DNA of 64,000 bases from Rhodoferax sp. (GTDB lineage: Bacteria; Pseudomonadota; Gammaproteobacteria; Burkholderiales; Burkholderiaceae_C): the NCBI RefSeq assembly GCF_028688795.1, contig NZ_JAQTXM010000004.1, positions 152,250-216,249 of the forward strand, written 5' to 3'. The notes under the pieces were generated by a model. It did no database searches, was not told the DNA's origin, and saw only the letters and a list, made by a program, of their open reading frames with translations. Both the position numbers and the translations under genes were made by a program. Positions 33,853 to 44,600 of the stretch are shown one piece after another. The first letter of the stretch is position 1; each line of letters opens with the position of its first letter.

Positions 33853-34083
33853 ATGACTGAAGCACAAGAGGTGTATCGGGAACTGATGCTCGAGGTCCTC
33901 AAGCTGCGCAAGCAGCTCAGGGACCTCGAGGTCCAGAAAGTGTTGGCCAGGCTGGCCAACACCAAAGAGAAGACGACTTATGTCCGCCACCTCGAGGCGG
34001 ACCTGGGCGCGCAACTGGCGCGCCCGCTGCGCGACAACGACAAGGTTGACAACCTTGTCGAAATTCTGCGAGACCTTGTCTAA
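33853..34083 (+). CDS. Small GC-rich hairpin gene 6
   Basis: 76 residues, start set by TTTGGAG. The product is a charged helix-forming protein rich in Leu, Arg and Glu, probably a coiled coil. Perfect inverted repeats fill the coding strand: 33889-33930 (10-bp outer stem around AGCTGC-GCAA-GCAGCT), 33940-33962 (10 bp), 33982-34002 (7 bp), 34005-34025 (8 bp), 34038-34060 (10 bp) and 34071-34088 (7 bp, spanning the stop). The gene is clearly richer in GC than its surroundings. Confidence 0.65.
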   Translation: MTEAQEVYRELMLEVLKLRKQLRDLEVQKVLARLANTKEKTTYVRHLEADLGAQLARPLRDNDKVDNLVEILRDLV

Positions 34084-34101
34084 GGTCTTGTAGAACTGCG
34101 G

Positions 34102-34140
34102 ATAAGCAGGTAGGGGTAAAACCTTACTTGCTTATTTTTT
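34102..34140 (+). terminator. Intrinsic terminator
   Basis: An 11-bp stem (ATAAGCAGGTA with one G-T pair) enclosing about 12 nt and followed by a T-run of ten. Confidence 0.8.
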
Positions 34141-34237
34141 TTTTTGCTTGTTTGTAAATATTTAAAGCAATATATCATTGATTGGAGTAGTAAACTTCTG
34201 CTCAAAACAATTCACACTTTTCTTTTCAGAGGAACCT

Positions 34238-35254
34238 ATGTCCGATACCAAAATCACTGTCATGTATCACAAGAACTGCATTGATGGACTGATGTCTGCA
34301 GTGAACTATTATGCGATGTACAAGGAGAAAGACCTTCTCAGTTCCGTGACCTTCTTGCCTGTGCAGTATGGCGAGCCTCTTCCTCCTCTGGAGCTGATTA
34401 AGGACCGCGTGGTGATTGTGTTGGATTTCTCGTTCTCTTATGCGCAGACACAAGAAATCATTAAGATCTGCAAACAGTTTTCAATGCTGGATCACCACCA
34501 GTCTGCAATTGACAACCTCATGCAAGAGGGACTGTTTCCTGATGCGTTGTTCAACAGCGCAGCCATTGTCCAATGTACACACCTTGTCGCAGGCGCTAAC
34601 TACAGAATCTTGATTGACAAGGATAAGTCTGGCGCAACATTGGCGTATTATTCGGTGCTGTCATCCATTGCTAATGTGCAAACACTCGCTGCATTAAAAT
34701 ATCTGTCTGTGCGAGTGGCTGACAGAGACCTTTGGAAGTTCGAGTTCCATGACTCCAAAGCGGTGCACGAATTCCTGTCCCACATTCGAGGTGATGTCGG
34801 TCGTGTCTATGACACTATCTTCAAAACGGTTCAAACGCCTATGCAGGAAATTAATGACTGGGTGAATTGGGCAGATGTGCGCGTGACGTTCCGCGAAGAA
34901 CTGGCCATGAACTATGCGAAGAAAGCTGTGGTCGTGCCTTTCATGGGTTACGATACGCCCGTGGTCAACGTAGCGTCTGACTTCGCTAGCCTGGTGGGTG
35001 ATTTCCTCGGAAAGGAAAATCCCCTGGCAGCGATGTATGTCGTCACGAACGACAAAGTGCTGGTGTCTCTGCGCAGCAATCAAGCAACAGGTGTGAACGT
35101 CAAGGAGATCGCCGCCAAGTTTGGTGGTGGTGGCCATGATCACGCAGCAGGCTTCTCTATTCCTCACGACATGATCGGCGTCCTGGTCAAAGGCGAGCTG
35201 AGTCCTTGCCATCCGTACTTTGACAAACTTAAGGAGGGTGCAAATGTTCGTTAA
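34238..35254 (+). CDS. DHH/DHHA1 phosphoesterase
   Basis: 338 residues from the ATG after CAGAGGAA. Motifs in order are YHKNCIDGLMSA (D17), VIVLDFSFS (D63), MLDHHQSA (D85, H86, H87) and, near residue 298, FGGGGHDHAAGF of the DHHA1 domain. The family hydrolyses phosphodiester or phosphoanhydride bonds using two manganese ions; members include RecJ, NrnA nano-RNase and cyclic-dinucleotide hydrolases. Size and layout are closest to NrnA-type enzymes, so degrading short RNAs or cyclic nucleotides is likely. The next gene overlaps its end. Confidence 0.85.
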   Translation: MSDTKITVMYHKNCIDGLMSAVNYYAMYKEKDLLSSVTFLPVQYGEPLPPLELIKDRVVIVLDFSFSYAQTQEIIKICKQFSMLDHHQSAIDNLMQEGLFPDALFNSAAIVQCTHLVAGANYRILIDKDKSGATLAYYSVLSSIANVQTLAALKYLSVRVADRDLWKFEFHDSKAVHEFLSHIRGDVGRVYDTIFKTVQTPMQEINDWVNWADVRVTFREELAMNYAKKAVVVPFMGYDTPVVNVASDFASLVGDFLGKENPLAAMYVVTNDKVLVSLRSNQATGVNVKEIAAKFGGGGHDHAAGFSIPHDMIGVLVKGELSPCHPYFDKLKEGANVR

Positions 35255-35726
35255 TGACGAGGAGTTTGTTGCGTTAAAAGCCAGGTATAACGAGTACGCA
35301 GCTTGTGAGTTTCCGAATTGCGACAAGTTGATGATCCCGGTGTTGCAAAAGATCAATACGCTCTGTGGCGTGACCACGATCTTTTGCTGTGAAGGGCATT
35401 ACGGCCCGGATAACTACGAGGACACCGGCACCAGGATCTACATCCTGTTGGCGATTGCTGAGGACGGCCTTCCAGTTATCCGAAAGCTGTATGAGCAACT
35501 CAGGCAAAAGCTCAACATGACACACCGCTTCGATCTGACGTTCCAGCAAAGCATTTGGCCAATTGGTGAGAACATTCAAAACTATGCCCAGTTCCTCAGC
35601 GCAAAGACATACACCTCGTGCTGTTTGGCAGATGTCTTGACAAACCTCACGCGAGGCATGTTCGAAGACTGTAAGCTGGAATTCCTTCAAGCAGTCTGTG
35701 ATTCCGTGGACAACATTAACTGCTGA
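35244..35726 (+). CDS. Unknown Cys-rich protein with FCCEGH motif
   Basis: 160 residues; the start is set by AAGGAGG 6 nt upstream, which overlaps the DHH gene by 11 nt. FCCEGHYGPDN at about residues 47-57 looks like a metal-binding or active-site loop, and several further Cys residues lie in the second half (SCCLADVL and CDSVDNINC). Family not recognised. The overlap with the DHH gene suggests a related role. Confidence 0.6.
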   Translation: MFVNDEEFVALKARYNEYAACEFPNCDKLMIPVLQKINTLCGVTTIFCCEGHYGPDNYEDTGTRIYILLAIAEDGLPVIRKLYEQLRQKLNMTHRFDLTFQQSIWPIGENIQNYAQFLSAKTYTSCCLADVLTNLTRGMFEDCKLEFLQAVCDSVDNINC

Positions 35727-35737
35727 TCAACTCTTTT

Positions 35738-35759
35738 ACCCACTGCCAAGGCAGTGGGT
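35738..35759 (+). terminator. Hairpin between genes
   Basis: A perfect inverted repeat, ACCCACTGCC-AA-GGCAGTGGGT, followed by ATTTCTTTT. It lies between the FCCEGH gene and the gene at 35780, whose ribosome site follows directly. Confidence 0.6.
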
Positions 35760-35779
35760 ATTTCTTTTGGAGAATAGAA

Positions 35780-36448
35780 ATGACTACACACAGTGATTTG
35801 AAACTGCAACAGCAACTGATCAATAAGCGTGAGTCCGTCCTGCAGCGCATCGCAGTCATTGAAGACATCATCATAAAAACAATGCGCCCTACTGCACCTG
35901 CAGTTGCGCCATGTACACCGCGCAGCGCAGATATAGCATACAGGCACAGCTACAGCTGCTACGAAGTAGATGCGATTGATGCCATTTTGGCTGGTGAAAC
36001 ACCTCTGAAACCCTCGATTTTTGTATTGCACCTAAAGACTTTGCATCTGGCTGCTAAAGTGGACAAGGAATATTCCTCGCAATACCAGTACCGCAGCCTG
36101 CCTGTTAATATTGTCGACCCAGAAAATCTGTGGTATGTCGGAGGGTGCGACGGCGCATCCAGCAGTGGTGTACTGGAATGGTGTGCTGGCGAAACCGATG
36201 CCGTTCATCGATTGTTTATTATGTCGGCGTACCCTCAGTTTACCAAACTGAATGCATCAAAATATCACCAACCTAAAGGTATTCAAACCGTGGTCTCACT
36301 CGTGTGGGAGCCATCCGAAGTATGTCGTGTCATCGAAGACTCGCAAAGTCAAGGCGGCAAGTTTGTGTGTCTGTCGTTAGGCAAGCCTGGCCCTAGCGGC
36401 AAACAACCTTATCGCGTTGTTTGCAAGATGCCGATTCCTTTGAAATAA
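35780..36448 (+). CDS. Unknown 222-residue protein
   Basis: Start supported by TTGGAG. The N-terminal 35 residues are a charged helix; the rest is mixed alpha/beta with several Cys and Trp residues (ENLWYVGGCDGASSSGVLEW). No family is recognised. A CATAAA-type terminator with a T-run follows. Confidence 0.55.
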   Translation: MTTHSDLKLQQQLINKRESVLQRIAVIEDIIIKTMRPTAPAVAPCTPRSADIAYRHSYSCYEVDAIDAILAGETPLKPSIFVLHLKTLHLAAKVDKEYSSQYQYRSLPVNIVDPENLWYVGGCDGASSSGVLEWCAGETDAVHRLFIMSAYPQFTKLNASKYHQPKGIQTVVSLVWEPSEVCRVIEDSQSQGGKFVCLSLGKPGPSGKQPYRVVCKMPIPLK

Positions 36449-36454
36449 CGCGCA

Positions 36455-36488
36455 GCATAAATGCCAGGGTTTCCCCTGGCATTTATGC
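36455..36488. terminator. Bidirectional terminator, CATAAA family
   Basis: A perfect 15-bp stem, GCATAAATGCCAGGG and its complement, with a 4-nt loop, followed on the plus strand by TTATTTTTTTTTT. It separates converging blocks. Confidence 0.88.
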
Positions 36489-36509
36489 CATTGCTTATTT
36501 TTTTTTTGT

Positions 36510-38597
36510 TTACTTACGCATATCACCCACACCACGCATCATTCCCGCTAACATGCCGACACCAGGAAGGCTGGCCGTATACGCAGCGAAATGGGAGGAG
36601 CTGGTGAAAGAAGCCAAGTCAGCAGCCTTACGAGCCAACTGTTTCTTAAGCATAGGGATTCGATGAATCGTGTCACTGAGCTTCATTGAAGACAATGCCA
36701 TCAAGTAGTCAGAGAACGCATTGTCACCATCGAACAAGCCCTCAGCTGGCATGATACCAAAACCAGGCACAATCGGTAACGACACCACGCTGGAGAGATC
36801 CAACACAGTAAACGTGACTTTGATGGCCATTGGCATGCCTTCGTTGTTAAAGCCTAAGTTAGACGTACCGCGCGAAATGCTCAAGCTGTCGATAATACCC
36901 AGACGCGTCACTGCGTGTCCTCTGTCATGCAGCTGACACAAGAATGGACTTGTGTGCGACTGTTTACCCGTAGACAACGGCAACGCACCGCCCAGTAAGA
37001 GTGAGAGCGGGAAGTAGATGTTAAACATCTGTGACACAGGGTTGCCGTAAGGACTAATCAAGGTCATCGAATAAGATGCTTGCGGTAAGCGTGCTGACGA
37101 AGATTCCCAGTGTTTCGGAATGTCCACAAATGCTGAACCTGCAGTAGCAGCTAATCCCTCCAAATGAAGTACGCTTAAGGTCCCGTTGACCACGGCACCG
37201 ATACCGTCCGTGATGGTTTTCAAACCCGGAATGGATTCTACAGCACCGCCAAAGTTCATTCGCAAGTCTTTAGCAGCACTGGACATGCTGTTGAACTTTT
37301 GAGCCAAAGAAGATTCGGTGGTGGAGTTGCTGAAGGACTCCTGCGTAGCGCCTGTGTAATCCACACGGAACGACACCCAGTCAGAACCATCTGCGGTGTT
37401 GGCAAGCAAGTGTGTCAAATAGCCGTCAATCCCTTCAGGAGGACCGTAGTTGGTTTTGTTTTCATCAACGGTCTTGGGGTCTTTCTCGATTGTGGAATCT
37501 TTGTCGGAAGACTTAAAGAACTTGTCCGCATCACTCAAGAAGCGTTCCAGGTACGCTTCGATTGAAGGGTTCCTTCGTGCGTTCGGGTGAGCCGGGATAG
37601 CGTTGCCCGTTTGTTTGTCGGTGATGTTGCGAATGGTGCCAAAGAATGCTTCAGCGTCCGAGCTGTCTGCGTTGTTAAATCGCTCCACCATGTCGTACTC
37701 ATACGCCATCTGCATCCGTTTAGCGCGGTTTGCAACCGCATACACATCGATCACACCGCGCTTGGTGAACACATTGCCCAACATGGCTGAGAACATATTG
37801 TATTCAGAAGCAGTGAACTTGTGCTCTTGTCCGATGATGCTGTCTTTTTGCTTATCATCCAGATACGTGATGACACCTTGATTGGTACCGATCTGGTTAA
37901 CCAAAGAAGTCACTGCGTTCCAGTACATGTACATCGCAGGCTTTAGTGTATAAAACTTACTGGATGGCCATTTCAAGAAAAAGCGCGCTGCTGAGCCTAG
38001 CATGAGCACGGCAATCGGAATGATAACCAGCGGCGCAATGGCCGCTCCAATGATCTGTCCCGCTGTTCTTAGAAAGCGAGAAATGACACCTTCAGAGAAT
38101 CGTGCCTGTCTGGCCATCATTCCTGCTTCACTACTGTAGAACCCCGTAAAGAATTGCAGCAATGAGTTATGTTGCGCTACACCAAAACGCAGGTGAATGA
38201 CTTGGTTGTTGTCGTCAATGGCTTCGCTGTAATAACGACCCATGCCATTGGGACGATCACTCATCGATAGTCCTAAATCCCTGTCACGCATCTCAGAGCG
38301 AATACCGGGGTCAGGGATGTCTGCATACCGGGTGAATTGAGGCGGTGGGTTGATGACAATGTTACCACCCAGACTGGAGTCGGTGTATTTCAATGAGGCT
38401 GAGGAGAACTTCCGGTTACGAATATCAATCGAATCCAGCGCAGGCGCTTCCTCTCGGTCCATGCCCACAATGAAGGACTGCCGTATCCATTGGTCGTTGC
38501 GACGCCAATCGGTGCTGGTTGTGTCTATTTCTGGGCGTGTAGAAAGCAGCTCAGAAGCTAACACATCCAGATAACTGCCGTTTGCAGAAGTAACCAT
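36510..38597 (-). CDS. Large virion protein with central membrane-like segment
   Basis: 695 residues, start after AGGAAG. A hydrophobic stretch, AAIAPLVIIPIAVLMLGSAA, lies at about residues 187-206. Elsewhere the protein is mixed, with no catalytic motif. It lies directly downstream of the 2970-residue probable tape-measure gene on the same strand, separated by a strong terminator. A tail or injection role is inferred from position and size. Confidence 0.6.
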   Translation of the reverse strand: MVTSANGSYLDVLASELLSTRPEIDTTSTDWRRNDQWIRQSFIVGMDREEAPALDSIDIRNRKFSSASLKYTDSSLGGNIVINPPPQFTRYADIPDPGIRSEMRDRDLGLSMSDRPNGMGRYYSEAIDDNNQVIHLRFGVAQHNSLLQFFTGFYSSEAGMMARQARFSEGVISRFLRTAGQIIGAAIAPLVIIPIAVLMLGSAARFFLKWPSSKFYTLKPAMYMYWNAVTSLVNQIGTNQGVITYLDDKQKDSIIGQEHKFTASEYNMFSAMLGNVFTKRGVIDVYAVANRAKRMQMAYEYDMVERFNNADSSDAEAFFGTIRNITDKQTGNAIPAHPNARRNPSIEAYLERFLSDADKFFKSSDKDSTIEKDPKTVDENKTNYGPPEGIDGYLTHLLANTADGSDWVSFRVDYTGATQESFSNSTTESSLAQKFNSMSSAAKDLRMNFGGAVESIPGLKTITDGIGAVVNGTLSVLHLEGLAATAGSAFVDIPKHWESSSARLPQASYSMTLISPYGNPVSQMFNIYFPLSLLLGGALPLSTGKQSHTSPFLCQLHDRGHAVTRLGIIDSLSISRGTSNLGFNNEGMPMAIKVTFTVLDLSSVVSLPIVPGFGIMPAEGLFDGDNAFSDYLMALSSMKLSDTIHRIPMLKKQLARKAADLASFTSSSHFAAYTASLPGVGMLAGMMRGVGDMRK

Positions 38598-38641
38598 AAA
38601 TCTTCCTTTATAAAAAGTTTAGTCACTTGATGTCAGATATA

Positions 38642-38679
38642 CGTCATAAGAGCCGGGTGTTATCCCGGCTCTTATGACG
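38642..38679 (-). terminator. Terminator of the 2970-residue gene
   Basis: A perfect 16-bp stem, CGTCATAAGAGCCGGG and its complement, with a 6-nt loop, immediately after the stop codon at 38683. Confidence 0.8.
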
Positions 38680-38682
38680 CAG

Positions 38683-41600
38683 TTAGGTGCTCAGTCTAGA
38701 GCGTGCCATGGATACAGGAACTTTAGGCACCGTATAGTTTTCAGTGTAGCGATTGGCGTTCGTGTTCTTAGGGTCAGGCACCTTAGGCATTTCACCTAAA
38801 GGTGCCGGTTTGTTGGAACTCATTACACCGAAGATGTTGCTCATGACTTCAAGCATCTTCTTTTGAATTTCAACAGATTGCCCTAATAAGTTTTCCGTAG
38901 TAGTAAAGAGCTCTTTGCTCAGTTGGTTGGTCTGCCCTTGAGGTGCCAACGACGCGGCTTGTTGCATGGGTTTAAACCCGTACGCGTCAGCCAATGGTGA
39001 GTTGCTCTGGTTAGTGAGCGCCGTGGAGACAGGGTTGGCAGGAGCAGGAGCACCGGGACTGTATGAGACCGGTGTAAATCCTGGCACCTTATTTCCGCCG
39101 CCACCAGGAACATGTGGCGTGGAATAGCTTTCACTAGGCATTGCCGCCTTACCAGCCAGTGCGCTGAGTTCAGCAGGCACGCCGTGCGCCCTGGCTTGTG
39201 TGGCGACCTTTTTATCAAGCACCGAATAGACTTCGGTCATGGTTCGGGGTCGACCACCTTCGTAGAAGATAGGCTTGTTGCTGGCTGCTGCTTCAGGCAT
39301 GACCTGTGCAGCAGGTGCCTGGGGATTCTTCTCCATAGCGGTGAGGAATTTACCCGCCCCAGCTGGGCCTAAGAAGTGAGCCATGTAGGTCTCAGTGGCG
39401 CCTACGGCACGCCCTATTCGTTTGCCCAATGCGGACATTGAGTCTTTGATATAGTGCGCGCCCATAATGGCAGCAGCTTTCGGATCAAATGGCGATACAT
39501 TACCGGGTGTGTAGCCGTACTTGGCACCGTACTTTGTCACCATTTCTTCCCAGGTGCCTTTAGTGAATTGGAACAATCCAGACGCGCTGGACGTCCCCGC
39601 CTTAGCACTCGGGTTAAAGCCTGATTCCACTGCTGCTGTTTTGAACAGGATGCTAGGATCAACGCCCACCATTTTTGCTGCAGCTGCAATGGTATCCTTC
39701 ACTGCACCAAACCCACTACCTTTTGCATCGGGTACTTTCACTGAAGGGTCTGCGGGCAGGTTAGCGACAGGCGTACTTACGTTGGAACCAAACCCAAACG
39801 CACTCTTAACCCGATCGAATATACCAGGTTGTGGTTTCGCTTCTTGGTCTGCACTTAATGGTGCTGCACCAGCCGCAGGTGTCGCAGCTACGGGTGCGGG
39901 TTTGTTACCAGCACCAAACCAGCCAGAAACCGTAGAAGCCATAGAAGACAGTACCGACTTCTCCTGTGCAGGTTTATCACCCGCCTGTGCCGTCAGCGTT
40001 TCGCTGTCTGGTTTGTTCTCTATGGCTTTGCCAGGGGCTGCAGCCAAGAGTTTCATTGCCAGTTCACGATTTCGTGCATATAGAGGCGCGCCTGCGACTG
40101 TGCCCAGACCACCACCACCTCTACCTACACCTTCCTTGATGGCATGAGAGGCTTCGCTTGCGTTTCGCTTATAGCCACTGATGTCAGTTTGGATGCCAGC
40201 AGGCTCCATGTGCCAAGGCTCCCCACCCACGGGGCGTGTAAAGCCATACTTGCGCATGAGACCCATTTTCTCCATTTCACCCAACACCGCCGAGTCGACA
40301 TCCAAGGCAAGTCCGAATTCATGCAAGGAGTTACCTGGCTCAGCGGCCCTGGCTCCATACTTCTTCTTCATTGCCACTTGGTCTTCGTAAGAGCGGAAAC
40401 CGTCATTGACGCCCACCTTCTTACCTGTCATCTTGCCGTACTCCTCCACCATGCCGTAGAATTGTTTCAACAGCTGTGGGTTGACACGTGTGAGGTTGAC
40501 GTCCTTTTTGAAGTTGAGATACGCTTGCGCGTTTCGTCCATCTACCATTTCACCGCCAGCAATGGCAATATTGCCTAAGCTAGACATTCCAGCAGAAGAA
40601 GGCGCTACACCCAGCGTACTGGAGCTGGCCTTGACTTCTGCATCAGGCGATGAAAAACGATCTGTCAGATTGTTGTCAGGTGCCTTAGGCGGCTTGAAAG
40701 CCTCCTTAGGTTGTTCACCTGCTTTTGCACCCTTATCGGATTCTTTGTTGTCCGAAGCTTTTCGATCCTCTTGGAGCTTTGTCACTTTCGCCACATCGTC
40801 CAGAAGGTTGATGTTCTCTTTAGTGGCTTCGCTGGAATTGCCCAAGACGTAGTTTGGCCATGGGGATTCCTTGACTGACCAAATGCCTTTGAGTCCAATC
40901 AAGAGTTTAGCCAGTTGCAGCTGTTGTTCGCTGGAGATGGTGTCTGGATTAGGACTGGCTTCTACACGTCCTGTATACGTCCGCATGGCAGACAAGTAAG
41001 CCATATAGACCACCAGGAATCGTTGCGTAAACCAGATAGACCAGTCGTTAGATTCCTTGCCATACATTTCACCAATTCCAAAAGAACCAGCAATGTTTTC
41101 CAGCAGTGCAATTGGGTTGCCTTTCCACGAGGCTGCGGACTTGGCATTGTAAGTAACCTCTTTGCTCACTTCACGCTCTAACATGCGAAGTGCGGACACC
41201 TTGCTTGCATCCATCTCGGTTAAGCCATACGCTTTAAACCGCACTGCATCCAATGCAGAGGTGCGGTTGCCTGTCTTAGTCATCGTCGAATCGACCCCAG
41301 AGGCCACTGTCGTGGTTCCGGCAGGTAGGGTTTGGTTGGGCTTACCCGTCGCTGCGTCGAATGCCCCCAGTGGTGTCTGGGCAGGTTTATCTGCAGCTGC
41401 ATCTTTAGGTGCAGGAGGTGCTTTGAGCTGTGCGCCTGTGACCTGTTTTTTCTTGTCCTCAGCCAAAGTAGCAATGAGTTCGTCTACCACTGCGCGCACG
41501 TCACTCGCGTCGGATGCTTTAAAGTCAGGCTTTACAAGAGGCAACGACCTGACGTGGTAGGGACCATCGCTGAACTTCACGCTATCGAGGAACTGCTTAA

Positions 41601-44600
41601 GGACATCGCCCTTGAGTTTATCCGCTTGTGACAGGTCAGTCTTTTGTGTAGCGGTTCGGATTGCGGTCAAGTGAGTCAAGTATACGGGTTTAAAGCGTTC
41701 TTGATACCACTTGAAGAAGGAAGTCATTTGGTCTTCGTCAGTGGGGTCCATGCCCCAAGGTGACATCAGATTCTTAACATCCATTTCGGATTCGACAATC
41801 GTCAAACCCTTCTCGCCTTCACGAACAAAGCCCTTGATATATTTCTCAAGCTCTAGCATTTTGCTGGCGTGCTGCTGGTCTCCGCGAGGGAAACCATATT
41901 GCACATACCGCAGCTTCTCAAACCCCGTCAAGCTGTTCTTCATGTATTTGTACAGCTTGTATCCACCGTAGCCCAACGCCGCTGTAGCGGCTGCGCCTAA
42001 GACCACAGGAGCACTGAGGAATGCTAACAATCCGCTACCAGCGGCGGCAATGGTGGAGCCCGCAGTAGCAGCACCAGCCGTGCCAGCTGCCATGGTGCCC
42101 AGCGATGGCAGTAAGCGAGCAGCCAGTCCTAAGGCACCTCGACCTAAGCCCATGGCGCCTTTTCCTGCTAACCCAATCGCTGCCTTGCCCACTGAGCTTC
42201 CTGCCACTGCGCCGGCTACGCGAGCAACCGTACCCACACCAGGAATCAGGCCAAGCACAGTCTTCAGTATCCCAAACATGGAAGTGAGTCCACCAATCTT
42301 GGAGATCAGACCACCGATTGCTGGAAGCAGCATACTCAGCCAGCCGTTTTTCTTTTCTTTAGTCTCACCAGGCTTAGCCTCAGGTTTGTCGCCTTTTTTG
42401 TTCTTCTCAGCTTCACGCTTTTGGCGCTTGTCTTCAGAAGAGTTCTCTCGATCTCCATCGCCATCACTGTCGCCTAAGACTGTTTTCTTTGGTTGTGTGA
42501 ATCGCTCAACCATGTCTTTTATTTCAGACAGTAGAGCTACAGATTTGTCAGCCGCTGTAGCCACTGGGCTCTTCATCAGCGCCTTAGACGTTAGTCCATT
42601 CTTCGTGGCATTTAGTTTCACACGGAAACCAAACACCTTGTTCAGTGTATTCAGCGTGTTTCCAAATATCTGAAGTGCTTTACTCTTGAAAGGGCGACCT
42701 GCTTCATCAACCAAGCCTTGCTTGATGTGGTTTTCATCTAACACCGGCTCGTTGTTTTTGTCCACCACTGGTCCGTCAATGTCGTCTGGAATCAGGATGG
42801 GCTTACCCGTAGTCTTAGAAAAGTATTCGCCTTCCTTCATGCGTATTGCTGACAGGCGAGCTTTTGTCTCTCCCATCACAAACACATCTTGCGCTTTTTG
42901 AAACAACCGCACAGCGCCCTTACCCAAAACACCCAGTGCTTTCCCGGACAGAGCAGCACCTTGTTTCATGGTCCACCAAGCGGCTTTAACCGCACCTTTA
43001 ACGGTGGCTTTAGCCGCCTTTGCTGCAAGGCGCACAGCTTTAGCCGCCAGTCGGAACGGATTGAATATCTTCAATACCGAATCGTAAACCTGTAAGCGAT
43101 CCAGGTCCTCTTCACCAATTACGATTTTATTATCGCGATCACTGACCGGTCCCTTGATGTCGTCTTGGTGGTTAATGATGCTGCCGTTGTTGAAGTCAAA
43201 GTAGTCACCTGCTTTGATGCGAGCGGCATAGAGGCGAGGCTTACTTTCACCTTTGACATACACGTCTTTGACGCCGTCCTTCCAATCACCTATCAGGAAC
43301 TTACCTGTAGCGACAGCAGCCTTCTTGAGCATGCGCAAATTGAACATGACCAACTTAGGTGCAATCTTGGTCTGGTAGTGCCACAGGCCTCTGCCAATTC
43401 GCGCCAAGATATTGCCTACGTACTTTATCTTTTCAAACCGTTTGTTCTCTCTGACCCAAACACGCAGCAGTGGAAGCTGTTCTACAGAAACCAATTCTCG
43501 ACCTTCGGCGTTGACCACTGCGCCGTTGATTTGCGTTTCGTGACGAATAGCTTCACTGGTTTCTTTATCGAAATACTCACCACGCACCATACCTGCACCT
43601 GTTAGGACAGGCTCCGCAATGCCTTCAATAAAGACATCCAACGGCAATTCGTTTTTATGGAACATTGCGTTAGTGACCTTATCGAGCCCAGTTTGCAACG
43701 CTTTGGTCGCTAGTTGTTTAGGATCAGGAATCCTGAAGTTTCTTAAATCCAACTTCACAGGCGCTTGCGTAAGCGGATCGATGCGTGTGAGGTTAGGTAA
43801 ATCTTTGCCCTCGATCACCACAGTGTTGTTATTGGTGGTGTCGATCACAGGGCCTTTGATGTCGCTGTACTCTTTAATGACTTTCTTTGTCGTCACATCG
43901 AAGTAATGGCCTTCTTGCAACTTCAACGCCGTCAGGCGAGGCAATTCCTCACCTGCAACAAACACATCAGTCTTTACGCCATCACTGGCTTTAAGCCGGT
44001 TCAGAATCTTTTCCAGATTAGGCTTAACCAACTCATCTTTAGCCTGTTTGGCTTTAGCCGTTAAGGCGTCTTTAGTTTTCCCAGACTTGATGTCGTCTAC
44101 AATCGTATTGACCTGACCCAATACGGCATTCACATTCTCTTTAGTGCTGCGCTCAGAAAACGTCTTTGAAGTTTGCATCAATCGGTTTTTGATGGCTTCG
44201 ACTTTGTTTTCCAGCTCACGCACACCTGGCTTTTCTTTGAGTTTGTCCAGCCGGATCTCGCCTTTCTTTTTCAGCTTGGCAAGCACCTGTGCAACAGTGT
44301 CCTCACGGCTCAAGGCCGTAGCAGCTTGCTCCTCTTCACTCAGAGGTCTTCCGCCAGCCGCGTTATCAATGGCCTGCATCGCAGCAGTTGCTTTTGCAGT
44401 CACTGATGTTACAACGTCCGACTCTTTAAGCTTTTGCAGGTTGGTGCGGCTTCGTTTACCAAACTTCTTGAGCAAGTCAAGGGGTTTGTCCTTGATACTC
44501 ATCGGTCGTTCGAGGGACTTATCTTCGGTATTGCCACCCGTTGCTTCGTTCAGCGTAGTCAGGGCACCTTTAGCTTTCTCAGTAACCGCCGACACAGCGC

